From: Microbacterium pullorum
Lineage (GTDB): Bacteria > Actinomycetota > Actinomycetes > Actinomycetales > Microbacteriaceae
Length of the DNA stretch: 64,000 nucleotides
Reading direction: 5' to 3'
Assembly: GCF_014836535.1 (NCBI RefSeq)
Contig: NZ_JACSQP010000002.1
Coordinates: 124,001 to 188,000 of the forward strand
A model generated the notes under the pieces. That model was not told the origin of the DNA. It worked only from the letters and a program-made list of their open reading frames with translations, and made no database searches. Below are positions 37,940 through 45,712 of this stretch, one piece after another (the stretch's first letter is position 1; each line of letters begins with the position of its first letter). The translations under genes and the position numbers were made by a program.

Positions 37940-38767
37940 GTGCCCCTCACCCCTCCCTCCCCCTGGCTTGCGCCGTTCGAGGGGGATCTGGCCGCCGACC
38001 TGGCCCTTGCCCGACGCCTGGCCGATGCTGCGGATGCCGTCTCGATGGCCAGATTCGATGCCGCCGATCTCGAGATCGACGTGAAGGCGGATTCCTCGCA
38101 CGTGACGGAGGCGGACCTCGCCACCGAACGCGTCATTCGCGGCCTGCTCGAGAGCGAGCGACCCGACGACGGAATCCTCGGCGAGGAGTTCGGAACGAGC
38201 GGCGACTCCCGCCGCCAGTGGATCATCGATCCGATCGACGGCACGGCGAACTATCTCAAGGGCATCCCGATGTGGACGACCCTCATCGCGCTCGCGATCG
38301 ACGGGGTGCCGCGCGTCGGCGTCGCCAGCCAGCCGGCGATCGGCCGGCGCTGGTGGGCCGCCACCGGTCTCGGGGCGTGGACGAACGCCCCCGCGGGTGG
38401 TCACCGCCGCCTCGCTGTGTCGGGGGTCGACTCGATCGCCGAAGCCAGCGCCAGCTTCCAGAGCATCACCCAGTGGGACGACGCCGGCCACATCGACCCG
38501 CTGCTGCGTCTCACCCGCGCCGTCTGGCGTGACCGCGGCTATGGCGACGCCTGGCCGTACATGCTGCTGGCCGAGGGGCGGTTGGAGTTCGTGGCCGAAT
38601 TCGACGTGAAGCCGTACGACATCGCCGCGCTCGTGCCCATCATCACCGAAGCCGGGGGGCGGTTCACGTCGTTCGACGGCAACGACTCGATCTCCGAGCT
38701 GTCCGCGCTTGCGACCAACGGCATCCTCCACGACGATTTCCTCCGCCTGCTCCACTCCCCCGCCTGA
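37940..38767 (+). CDS. hisN: inositol monophosphatase-family protein, probable histidinol-phosphatase
   Basis: 275-residue Mg-dependent phosphatase. Metal ligands: the Glu in ILGEEFG and the Asp residues in WIIDPIDGTANYLKG; the late Asp is in RGYGDAWPYMLLAEGRLEFVAE. The last stretch is the form seen in actinobacterial HisN (histidine pathway) rather than classical inositol phosphatases. The GTG at 37940 follows a TATCGT -10 by 7 nt, so it is leaderless; longer frames extend into the tRNA-Lys promoter. Its substrate is not proven by sequence. Confidence 0.8.
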   Translation: MPLTPPSPWLAPFEGDLAADLALARRLADAADAVSMARFDAADLEIDVKADSSHVTEADLATERVIRGLLESERPDDGILGEEFGTSGDSRRQWIIDPIDGTANYLKGIPMWTTLIALAIDGVPRVGVASQPAIGRRWWAATGLGAWTNAPAGGHRRLAVSGVDSIAEASASFQSITQWDDAGHIDPLLRLTRAVWRDRGYGDAWPYMLLAEGRLEFVAEFDVKPYDIAALVPIITEAGGRFTSFDGNDSISELSALATNGILHDDFLRLLHSPA

Positions 38768-38792
38768 CCCCCGACCCCGACGGAACCCCCCG

Positions 38793-39383
38793 ATGCCTTC
38801 GCCGCGCCTTCGCCGCCCCGCTGCCGCCACCGCCCTCCTCTTCACCGCCGCCCTCGTGTTCACCGCGTGCGCGACGCCGGAACCCGAGGTCCCCAGCGGC
38901 ACCCCCGCTCCCACGGTGGGGTCGGCGGACACGTCGTCCCCCACCGCCACACCCGAGCCGGAGAAGACCTCCGAGCCGGTCGCGGCCCCCGACTGCTCCG
39001 CCCTGATCTCCCCCGCCACCGTCGAGGGGTTCGAGTCACTGGGATGGACCTCCCGCGAAGAACCGTTCGCGATCGGGGCGGCCGCGGTGCCCGACGGCAT
39101 CCAATGCCAGTGGGCCGACTTCGCCGTTCCCGGTGGTCCGATGCAGATCTTCGGCTGGGCGCCGATCGACGCCAAGGATGCCCAGGATGCCCAGGAGGAA
39201 CTGCTCTCGGCCGGGTGGGTGCGCGAGAACGGCGACGCCGGGGTCTACATCAGCGAGAGCCCGCAGATGGCGCTTGCGACCGATGCCGAGGGCTACGGCA
39301 TGACCTACCTGTTCGGCGACGGCTGGGTGACGCTCGCCGACACCAAGCAGAGCCTGCTGCTGATCGAGAATCCCGTCGGCTGA
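38793..39383 (+). CDS. putative lipoprotein, unknown function
   Basis: 196 residues. A basic n-region and hydrophobic core (TALLFTAALVFTAC) end in a probable lipobox Cys, though -3 is Phe rather than Leu. A Pro/Thr/Ser-rich linker (EPEVPSGTPAPTVGSADTSS and on) leads to a ~140-residue globular domain (DCSALISPATVEGFESLGW onward) with no family I can name. It starts 25 nt after hisN and may be co-transcribed. Confidence 0.7.
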   Translation: MPSPRLRRPAAATALLFTAALVFTACATPEPEVPSGTPAPTVGSADTSSPTATPEPEKTSEPVAAPDCSALISPATVEGFESLGWTSREEPFAIGAAAVPDGIQCQWADFAVPGGPMQIFGWAPIDAKDAQDAQEELLSAGWVRENGDAGVYISESPQMALATDAEGYGMTYLFGDGWVTLADTKQSLLLIENPVG

Positions 39384-39477
39384 ACGCGAGGGCGCGCGTG
39401 AGCGCGCGCTTGTCAACCCGGGTGCGGCGGTCCCGCCGCGCGGCGTACGTTGGCTCTTCCGATCGAGGGAGTCACAC

Positions 39478-39645
39478 ATGAACCGCGACGCATCGGGCGC
39501 GCAGAGCGCCGAAGGCGAAGACGGCACCACCAAGCCCGGCGGGCTCGGTCAGGACGGGACGATCCCCGCAGACCCCGACGGGGTCGCCGCCGGTGTCACC
39601 GATGAGGGATCGACCTTCGAACCCGAAGAGGACGAACAGGCCTGA
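39478..39645 (+). CDS. small acidic protein, 55 aa
   Basis: ATG 39478 to TGA 39645 encodes a short, soluble, strongly acidic and glycine-rich protein (begins MNRDASGAQSAEGEDGTTKP, ends EPEEDEQA). A GAGGGAG ribosome-binding site at normal spacing and a hairpin terminator right after it support a real gene. No Lys-rich or Cys motif; probably disordered. Function unknown; such proteins are often stress-related, but nothing here shows that. Confidence 0.55.
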   Translation: MNRDASGAQSAEGEDGTTKPGGLGQDGTIPADPDGVAAGVTDEGSTFEPEEDEQA

Positions 39646-39667
39646 CGACCGCCGCGAGGTGGAGATG

Positions 39668-39700
39668 ACGAAGCCCTCGGCCGCGTGCCGGGGGCTTCGT
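39668..39700 (+). terminator. terminator of the small acidic protein gene
   Basis: Stem ACGAAGCCC / GGGCTTCGT with extra pairing inside, 23 nt after the stop codon. Confidence 0.6.
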
Positions 39701-39759
39701 GCGTGGTCGGCGATTCCGTCGCGTTCGCCCGCTGTGTGCATGGCGGCGTTCGGCGATGA

Positions 39760-41031
39760 TCAGGACGAAGCCCGCGCCAGCACGGCGAGTTCTCGCTGCA
39801 TCGCCGAGGCGATGGTGCTTCCGGACACCGCCGCGGCGTCGAAATGCACGCTGCAGAACACGCCCCCCGCGTAGGAGACCGCAGCGACGCCGACGCGCAC
39901 GTTGCCGGCGATCACCCCGACCGGCCACACCGCCTCGACCGGCGCGCCGGCAAGCCGGAGCGCCTCGGTCGGCCCGACGACGTTGGTGAGGAATCCCGCG
40001 ACCAGGTGTTGATGACGAGCGAGTCGGTCGAGCAGCCCGGCAGCCAGCGGCCCGCGCATCAACTCCAGCGTGCCCTGCGTTCGTGCCTGGGTGAGCTCCC
40101 GCCGGGTCTGACCCGCGATCCGCTCCAGTCGCTCCGCCGGTGACATCGAGCCCAACGGCACCCGAACGAGCATCACGCCGACCTGATTGGCCGCCGCGCC
40201 ACGCCGCGGCAGGGCGACGGGGACCGACACCGGCAACTCGGCGGGGACGGGTTCTCCGGCGGAGACGAGCGCAGCCCGCAATCCGCAGGCCATCGCCGCC
40301 AGCAGCGCGTCGTTGACGGTCGCCCCACTCTCCCGGGCAGCCTTCTGCAGCGCGGACAGATCGGTGTGCACGAACGCCACCCCGTGCGACACGCTGCGGC
40401 GGCCGACGAGCACCGTCTTCGGAACCGAGTCGGCATGGATCATGCGAACGGTACGCCGCACGCCCCCGAGGAACCCTCTTCCCGCCCGGATCGGGCGAGG
40501 TTTCTCGTCCGGGGGTCGACGTGAGACCGGCGGGGCCGCCGCGGCATCGTCATCGCCCAGGAGCCGGCGTGCGAGGTCGATCGCGGCGATGCCGTCTGCG
40601 ATCGAGTGATGAACACGCAGCACGAAAGCCGCCCGTCCCGCTTCGAAGGGTGCGACGAGCAGTTCCCACAGCGGCCGTTGCCGGGGAAGGGGTACGGCCA
40701 TGAGATGACCGCACCAGGTCTCGAGGTCACGGCGATCACTCAGTGGCGGTGCGGATCGGACATGCTCGCGCAGATCCGGCGTGGCCGCGACCCAGACGTG
40801 CCGACGACCCCTCCTCGAGACGACTCTCCGGCGCAGCGCCGGGATCTGCGCGATCCGCTGTCCGAGCGTGGCGCGCAGGCGGGTGATGTCCAGCTTGCCG
40901 TCGTCGCCGAGGAAGCCGCCCGCACTCAGCAGCCCCGCGGCGAGGAACACGTTCACCTGGCCGGGATGGTCCAGCACCAGATTGGCCTCATCGACCGCCG
41001 GAAGAACAGTGCCGATCGACGCCGGCCTCAC
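39760..41031 (-). CDS. WS/DGAT-family acyltransferase (wax ester / triacylglycerol synthase-like)
   Basis: 423-residue member of the bacterial wax synthase/diacylglycerol acyltransferase family, which makes storage lipids from acyl-CoA. The catalytic HHxxxDG motif is intact (RVHHSIADGIAAIDLAR), and the later PLGSMSPAERLERI and NVVGPTEALRLAG stretches match the C-terminal half. It starts in the stop of the bactofilin-like gene (ATGA). In mycobacteria tgs1, a DosR-regulated gene, belongs to this family. The divergent promoter upstream carries DosR-type boxes, so induction in stasis is plausible. Confidence 0.88.
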   Translation of the reverse strand: MRPASIGTVLPAVDEANLVLDHPGQVNVFLAAGLLSAGGFLGDDGKLDITRLRATLGQRIAQIPALRRRVVSRRGRRHVWVAATPDLREHVRSAPPLSDRRDLETWCGHLMAVPLPRQRPLWELLVAPFEAGRAAFVLRVHHSIADGIAAIDLARRLLGDDDAAAAPPVSRRPPDEKPRPIRAGRGFLGGVRRTVRMIHADSVPKTVLVGRRSVSHGVAFVHTDLSALQKAARESGATVNDALLAAMACGLRAALVSAGEPVPAELPVSVPVALPRRGAAANQVGVMLVRVPLGSMSPAERLERIAGQTRRELTQARTQGTLELMRGPLAAGLLDRLARHQHLVAGFLTNVVGPTEALRLAGAPVEAVWPVGVIAGNVRVGVAAVSYAGGVFCSVHFDAAAVSGSTIASAMQRELAVLARASS

Positions 41032-42191
41032 GGGTGTCCCGCCACGACAGGCGGATCGACGGCGGTGCCCTCAGCCACGGGCGCCCCGTCGGGGCGCCAC
41101 GGCCGTTGGCGGGCGAACTCCAGCAGCTGCGCGCCCAACCCGAAGAAGACCATGGCGAGCCAGACCAGGATGTTGAGCCAGGGGATCTGCAGCGCCACGA
41201 TGAGGATGAGCCCGCCCACGAGCGCCTTCACCACCGCGTGCACCGGGCCGCGGAAGATGAGTCGGCCGAGGTAGAACGCGCTGTAGATGAACGTCGCCAG
41301 CGTCAGGACGAGCCACACCAGCAGGCCGGCCAACCCCAGCGGCGCGCCGACCACCGTGATCAGCAGCATCACCAGCACGAGCGGGACGGTGATGGATGCC
41401 ACGAACCCCACCAGCAGGGCTTTCCACGGCGCCGGCACGAGGTGATCGGTCACCCGCGTCAACCAACGCGGAATCAGCAGGCCCGCCAGCAGCATGACCA
41501 GGCTCAGCGCAACCAGCGCGTAGAGCACGCCCACCAGCCACCCGGCGAACAGCAGCCAGGGCGACAGCTCGGCGCGCTCCCGTTGGGGCGGGGCGATCCG
41601 TTCGGACGCCCCGGCCACGGCGCCGTCGGCGATGGCCGCCTCATTGTCGCTGTAGTAGGTCACATCACCGCCCACCGACCCGTCGATGGAGAGCCTGTTG
41701 ACGCTGAGGAACACGTCCCGCCCGATGTCCCCGCCGATCGAGACGTCGGCCGCCGCCCCGACGAGGTCACCGCCCAGAGCGCCGGCATCGGAGAGCGTGA
41801 TGGTCGCGGCGAACACGGTGCCGCTTCGCGTCACCTGCCCACTGATCGTGACGTCCTGCCCCGCCAGGCGCACGTCTCCGTCGACCGTCCCCGTGATGGT
41901 GATGGTCTGGGCTGCGGCGATGACGTCGCCGGTGACGTCCCCGCTGATCGTGATCGTCTGCCCCGCGGCGTAGACGTCGCCCACGACGTCGTCTGAGACC
42001 TCGACGAGCACGCCGCTGAAGAACTGTGGCCCTTCACCGTCATCGGCGATCACGGCCGGCCCGGGTGCGGCCACCGCTGCGCCCCCCGACGCGATACCGA
42101 GGATGCCGAGCCCCAGCGCCAGGGCTATGAGCGCCCTGACGCGCTTCACGCGCTTCACGCGCTTCATCGATGGTTTCGCAGCAGTAGGCAT
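41028..42191 (-). CDS. bactofilin-like (polymer-forming) membrane protein
   Basis: 387 residues. A basic n-region (MKRVKRVKRVRAL) and hydrophobic core form a signal peptide. About 140 residues of short beta-repeats follow (GDVYAAGQTITISGDVTGDVIAAAQTITITGTVDGDV and on), each turn G-D-V, as in bactofilin beta-helices. Then come about five membrane segments from SPWLLFAGWLVGVLY onward. The repeat domain would be extracytoplasmic. Coupled to the WS/DGAT gene. Function unknown. The n-region is coded by a 9-nt tandem repeat (42142-42168). Confidence 0.78.
   Translation of the reverse strand: MPTAAKPSMKRVKRVKRVRALIALALGLGILGIASGGAAVAAPGPAVIADDGEGPQFFSGVLVEVSDDVVGDVYAAGQTITISGDVTGDVIAAAQTITITGTVDGDVRLAGQDVTISGQVTRSGTVFAATITLSDAGALGGDLVGAAADVSIGGDIGRDVFLSVNRLSIDGSVGGDVTYYSDNEAAIADGAVAGASERIAPPQRERAELSPWLLFAGWLVGVLYALVALSLVMLLAGLLIPRWLTRVTDHLVPAPWKALLVGFVASITVPLVLVMLLITVVGAPLGLAGLLVWLVLTLATFIYSAFYLGRLIFRGPVHAVVKALVGGLILIVALQIPWLNILVWLAMVFFGLGAQLLEFARQRPWRPDGAPVAEGTAVDPPVVAGHP
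42142..42168. repeat. three tandem 9-bp copies in the signal peptide
   Basis: CGCTTCACG three times (the last ends CAT) on the plus strand encodes Lys-Arg-Val repeats at the N-terminus of the bactofilin-like protein. Copy number could vary by slippage without a frameshift. Confidence 0.8.
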
Positions 42192-42225
42192 GGGCGCAGT
42201 CTGCGCGCTGCCTGGGAGCGGGCGC

Positions 42226-42239
42226 GGGCCTTAAGTCCC
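42226..42239. promoter_or_regulatory. DosR/DevR-type box A
   Basis: GGGCC-TTAA-GTCCC: one mismatch to the GGGAC-TWWA-GTCCC core of the mycobacterial DosR box, and the TTAA centre fits. It lies in the divergent region of the bactofilin-like and small membrane-protein genes. Confidence 0.55.
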
Positions 42240-42265
42240 TGCGCGATCGTCACGCAAGGAACCGT

Positions 42266-42279
42266 GGGACCTTCGTCCC
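42266..42279. promoter_or_regulatory. DosR/DevR-type box B
   Basis: GGGAC-CTTC-GTCCC: perfect half-sites, 40 bp (about four helical turns) from box A. A TATGTC -10-like element follows about 27 nt downstream, placing the box near -46 of the plus-strand operon. Confidence 0.65.
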
Positions 42280-42336
42280 GCTGGGCGGCGCGTCGAGCGC
42301 CCACAGTATGTCCCAGGCGGCACCGGGGAGGACGAG

Positions 42337-42540
42337 ATGACCGAGCGCGGCAGGACTGTGCAGATCACTGACAGCAGCGGCGTATGGGGGTCGTTCTTTC
42401 TCTTGGCCTACATCGGTGCCGCCATCTACTTCGTCTCGCGGTCGGGCGGCGGGTTCTGGCAGGTGGTGCTCGGGTTGCTGCAGGCTGCCGTGTGGCCCGT
42501 TTACCTGACGTACCTCGTCCTCGAGGCGCTGGGTGCCTGA
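42337..42540 (+). CDS. small two-TM membrane protein, unknown function
   Basis: 67 residues. A hydrophilic N-terminus (MTERGRTVQITDSSG) is followed by two hydrophobic segments (WGSFFLLAYIGAAIYFV; FWQVVLGLLQAAVWPVYLTYLVLEAL). A GGGGAGG ribosome-binding site is 5 nt before the ATG. First gene of the operon below box B, followed 50 nt later by a PPOX-fold gene. No recognised family. Confidence 0.7.
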   Translation: MTERGRTVQITDSSGVWGSFFLLAYIGAAIYFVSRSGGGFWQVVLGLLQAAVWPVYLTYLVLEALGA

Positions 42541-42590
42541 CGGAGCTGACTGGCCATCTGGATCATCCCGGTGGGTGAAGGGGGGAAGAC

Positions 42591-43037
42591 ATGGTGACTT
42601 CGCACGACGATGTCATCACCGTTCTCAGCGAGGATCAGTGCTGGGATCTTCTCGCTCGCGGTGAACTCGGGCATCTCGCCGTTTCCGCGCAGGGGCAACC
42701 GGAGATCCTGCCGGTCAATTACGTCGTCGACGGTCCCCGGATCCTGTTCAGAACGGCACCGGGTTCGAAACTCAGTCAGCTCACCGCCAACAGGCGCGTC
42801 GCATTCGAAGTGGATGAGCACGACGACTCCTTCGCCGCGAGCGTCGTGGTGAAGGGCAACGCGCGTCGCATCGAGTTGCAGCGGGAGATCGACGAGGCAG
42901 ACGCCCTCATGCTGGTGTCGTGGATCCCCACGCTCAAGTATCGATGGGTCAGCATCTCGCCGACGATGATCAGCGGTCGGCGCTTCGCGCGGTCACCTGA
43001 ACCCGACCGTTACGTCGCCTCGGCAGACGATTCCTGA
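42591..43037 (+). CDS. pyridoxamine 5'-phosphate oxidase-fold protein
   Basis: 148-residue split-barrel flavin/F420-type protein. Recognisable: LARGELGHLAVSAQGQPEILPVNYVVDGPRILFRT and SKLSQLTANRRVAFEVDEHD, then SVVVKGNARRI. Similar to small PPOX proteins of unknown substrate found in mycobacterial DosR regulons (Rv3129-like). GGGGGGAAG precedes the ATG. A second PPOX-fold gene lies at 51490-52071. Probably a redox or cofactor-binding role. Confidence 0.85.
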   Translation: MVTSHDDVITVLSEDQCWDLLARGELGHLAVSAQGQPEILPVNYVVDGPRILFRTAPGSKLSQLTANRRVAFEVDEHDDSFAASVVVKGNARRIELQREIDEADALMLVSWIPTLKYRWVSISPTMISGRRFARSPEPDRYVASADDS

Positions 43038-43108
43038 ACGGCCTCGATGTTGGCATCGACATCGCGCGCCTCGAGGGTCCGATCGTTGCGCCGCGGAGTG
43101 CTTCGTCC

Positions 43109-45652
43109 ATGTCGACGATGACAGGGCTCTCCCCGGGCGAGGTCTCCGAGCGAATGCGCCGCTTCGGACCGAACGTCGTCGCGCGGCGCGCGAAAGTCCC
43201 GCCTTGGCGCCTGTTCCTGCACCAGCTCACCCATCTGCTGGCCGTCCTGCTCTGGGTCGCGGCTGGGCTTGCGCTTCTTGCCGGAACGGTCCCGCTGGCC
43301 ATCGCCATCGTGGTGATCGTGGTGCTGAACGCCACCTTCGCCTTCGCCCAGGAGTTCCGGGCCGACCGCTCGGCCGAGCGCCTGCGCGACCTTCTGCCGG
43401 CGTCGACGCGCGTGATCCGCGGCGGTGTCGAGTGCGAGATCCCCGCGGCCGACCTCGTACCGCAGGATCTCGTCGTCCTGAGTGCGGGTGACCGCGTCGC
43501 GGCTGATCTCGAGGTCATCGACGCCGACGACCTCGAACTGGACGAGTCGATGGTCACCGGAGAGAGCATGCCCGTGCCCCGTGTCGCCGGCGACGCGCTG
43601 CTCGGCGGAACATTCGTCGTTCAAGGCGAGGCACGCGCGGTCGTCGCCAGCACGGGCGCACAGACGGCACTGGCTGCGATCGATCGGCTGAGCGCGTCGG
43701 CGACGCGTCCCCCGTCGCCCCTCACACTCCAGCTCAACCGGGTCGTCCGCGTCGTCGCCCTCATCGCAGGCGCAACCGGCGTGCTGCTCGGCGCAGCGGC
43801 CCTCGTGCTCGGCCTGCCCGTGACGGATGCGTTCATCTTCGCCGTCGGCGTGGCCGTCGCCCTGGTGCCGGAAGGACTGCTGCCCACCGTCACCCTGTCG
43901 TTGGCGCGGGGTGCGGAGCAGATGGCCGAGAGCAACGCACTCGTGCGTCGTCTGGATGCCGTGGAGACGCTGGGCGCCACGACGTTCATCTGCACGGACA
44001 AGACCGGGACGTTGACGCAGAACCGGATGAACGTCGTTTCGGTCGTCACCGTGCAGGGCACGGTCGATATCGCCGGAGATGGCTACGATCCCGTCGCCTC
44101 TGTGATCGGTCCCCCCGAGGCGACGGACCTCGTGGGCGGCATCGCAGCGGCGGCGCTGCGATGCGTGACGGGTCGCGCGGTGGCACAGGGCACGCAGTGG
44201 GTCGCGCAGGGCGATCCCCTGGACGCCGCGATCCACGCCCTCGTGCTGCGCACCGGGGGCGCAGCGGAGCCGGCGGGAGACCGCACCCCCTACACTGCGG
44301 ACCGGATGATCAGCTCCTCGCTGGATGGCGCGATCGTGTCCGTGCTCGGCGCCCCGGAATCCGTCTTCAGCCGATGCGAATCGGTATCGCAGGAGATGAG
44401 GGACGAACTGGGTCGCCTCTCTGGTGAGGGGCTCAGGATTCTCGCGGTGGCGTCGCGCGAGTGGGACGGGGCGATGGCCGCAGAGGGGGAACACGGACTC
44501 GCGCTGCGCGGTCTCCTCGCCATCCAGGATCCGCCGCGACCCGGCGTCGAAGCCGCGCTGCACACCTGCCGCGAGGCGGGAATCCGCATCGCGATGCTCA
44601 CCGGCGACCATCCCCGCACCGCAGCGGCGATCGCGCGTCAAGTCGGGCTGCTCGGCCCGCGGGGTGTCGTCCTCGACGGCCCCAGCCTCCCCGCCGACGA
44701 CACCGCTCTCGCCGACGCCATCGATCATGACGACGGGGTGGTGGTTGCGCGGGCCACCCCGGCTGACAAGTTCCGCATCGCCCGCGCCCTGCGCGGTCAT
44801 GGACACGTCGTGGCGATGACCGGCGACGGTGTGAACGACGCGCCTGCCCTTCGCGAAGCCGACGTCGGCATAGCGATGGGTGCCAACGGCAGCGACGTCG
44901 CGAGGGAAGCAGCGGATGCTGTGCTCCTCGATGACCATTTCGCCACCATCGTGGTGGCGATCGCGTTGGGACGCGCGACGGTTCAGAATGTGCGGCGCTT
45001 CCTGACCTACCACCTCACCGACAATGTCGCCGAACTCGCGCCGTTCGCCGTGTGGGCGCTGTCCGGCGGCGCTGTGCCCCTCGCGATCGGGGTCTTGCAG
45101 GTGCTCGCCCTCGACATCGCGAGCGACATGCTTCCCGCACTGGCGCTGGGCGCGGAGCCCGCACGCGCCGAAGCCATGAGCGGGCGGCGACGACGCGGCG
45201 TGGTGGACCGCCCGCTCCTCCTGCGCGCGTTTCTCGTTCTGGGGCCGACGGAGGCGGTCATCGCGATGAGCGGGTTCCTCGTCGTCCTGATCGCTGGTGG
45301 GTGGTCGCTGGGCGAACTTCCCGATGCGGCGCTGCTGTCAGCGGCATCCGGCACCGCCTTTGCCGCGATCGTGCTGGGCCAGGCCGCGAACGCCTACGCG
45401 TGCCGCAGCGCGCGCCGGCCGGTGTGGCGGGTTCCGCTGCGCGGCAATCCCCTCGTGACGTACGCCGTTCTCGCCCAGCTCGTCCTCCTGCTCATCTTCT
45501 TGGCCGTGCCGTTCATGGCCGAGTTGCTGGGCGGCACCTGGCCGCCGCCGCTCGGCTGGGGGATTGCCCTCACGGCGGTCCCCGCGATCGTGGGTGTGGA
45601 CGGCCTCGCGAAGCATCTGGCTCGCCGCAGGGCCGCCCGCGGCGCAGGCTGA
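43109..45652 (+). CDS. P2-type cation-transporting ATPase (CtpF-like)
   Basis: 847 residues, all P-type ATPase signatures: TGES actuator motif (DESMVTGESMPV), phosphorylation site CTDKTGTLTQNRMN, hinge AMTGDGVNDAPALREADVGIAMG, and the M4 PEGLLPTVTLSL that marks P2 (Ca/Na/K-type) pumps. M6 reads LALDIASDMLPALALGAEP, with an extra Asp pair. The N-terminus is short. In Mycobacterium tuberculosis ctpF, a Ca2+-type pump of this class, belongs to the DosR regulon. Transported ion is inferred, not shown. It follows the PPOX gene by 71 nt and precedes devS by 60 nt in one operon. Confidence 0.9.
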   Translation: MSTMTGLSPGEVSERMRRFGPNVVARRAKVPPWRLFLHQLTHLLAVLLWVAAGLALLAGTVPLAIAIVVIVVLNATFAFAQEFRADRSAERLRDLLPASTRVIRGGVECEIPAADLVPQDLVVLSAGDRVAADLEVIDADDLELDESMVTGESMPVPRVAGDALLGGTFVVQGEARAVVASTGAQTALAAIDRLSASATRPPSPLTLQLNRVVRVVALIAGATGVLLGAAALVLGLPVTDAFIFAVGVAVALVPEGLLPTVTLSLARGAEQMAESNALVRRLDAVETLGATTFICTDKTGTLTQNRMNVVSVVTVQGTVDIAGDGYDPVASVIGPPEATDLVGGIAAAALRCVTGRAVAQGTQWVAQGDPLDAAIHALVLRTGGAAEPAGDRTPYTADRMISSSLDGAIVSVLGAPESVFSRCESVSQEMRDELGRLSGEGLRILAVASREWDGAMAAEGEHGLALRGLLAIQDPPRPGVEAALHTCREAGIRIAMLTGDHPRTAAAIARQVGLLGPRGVVLDGPSLPADDTALADAIDHDDGVVVARATPADKFRIARALRGHGHVVAMTGDGVNDAPALREADVGIAMGANGSDVAREAADAVLLDDHFATIVVAIALGRATVQNVRRFLTYHLTDNVAELAPFAVWALSGGAVPLAIGVLQVLALDIASDMLPALALGAEPARAEAMSGRRRRGVVDRPLLLRAFLVLGPTEAVIAMSGFLVVLIAGGWSLGELPDAALLSAASGTAFAAIVLGQAANAYACRSARRPVWRVPLRGNPLVTYAVLAQLVLLLIFLAVPFMAELLGGTWPPPLGWGIALTAVPAIVGVDGLAKHLARRRAARGAG

Positions 45653-45712
45653 CCCTGGCGTGGATGGGCCCTCGCACCTAACCTGACAGCGGAGCATCAG
45701 CGGAGGTGACGC

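Noticed and set aside
43038..43108. Independent promoter and DosR box for the P-type ATPase
   Set aside because: No GGGAC/GTCCC pair and no clear -10 seen in the 71-nt gap; co-transcription from 42337 is simpler.
43485..43520. Heavy-metal P1B ATPase identity for the pump
   Set aside because: No CPC-type motif or N-terminal metal-binding domain; PEGL in M4 and the overall layout are P2-type.
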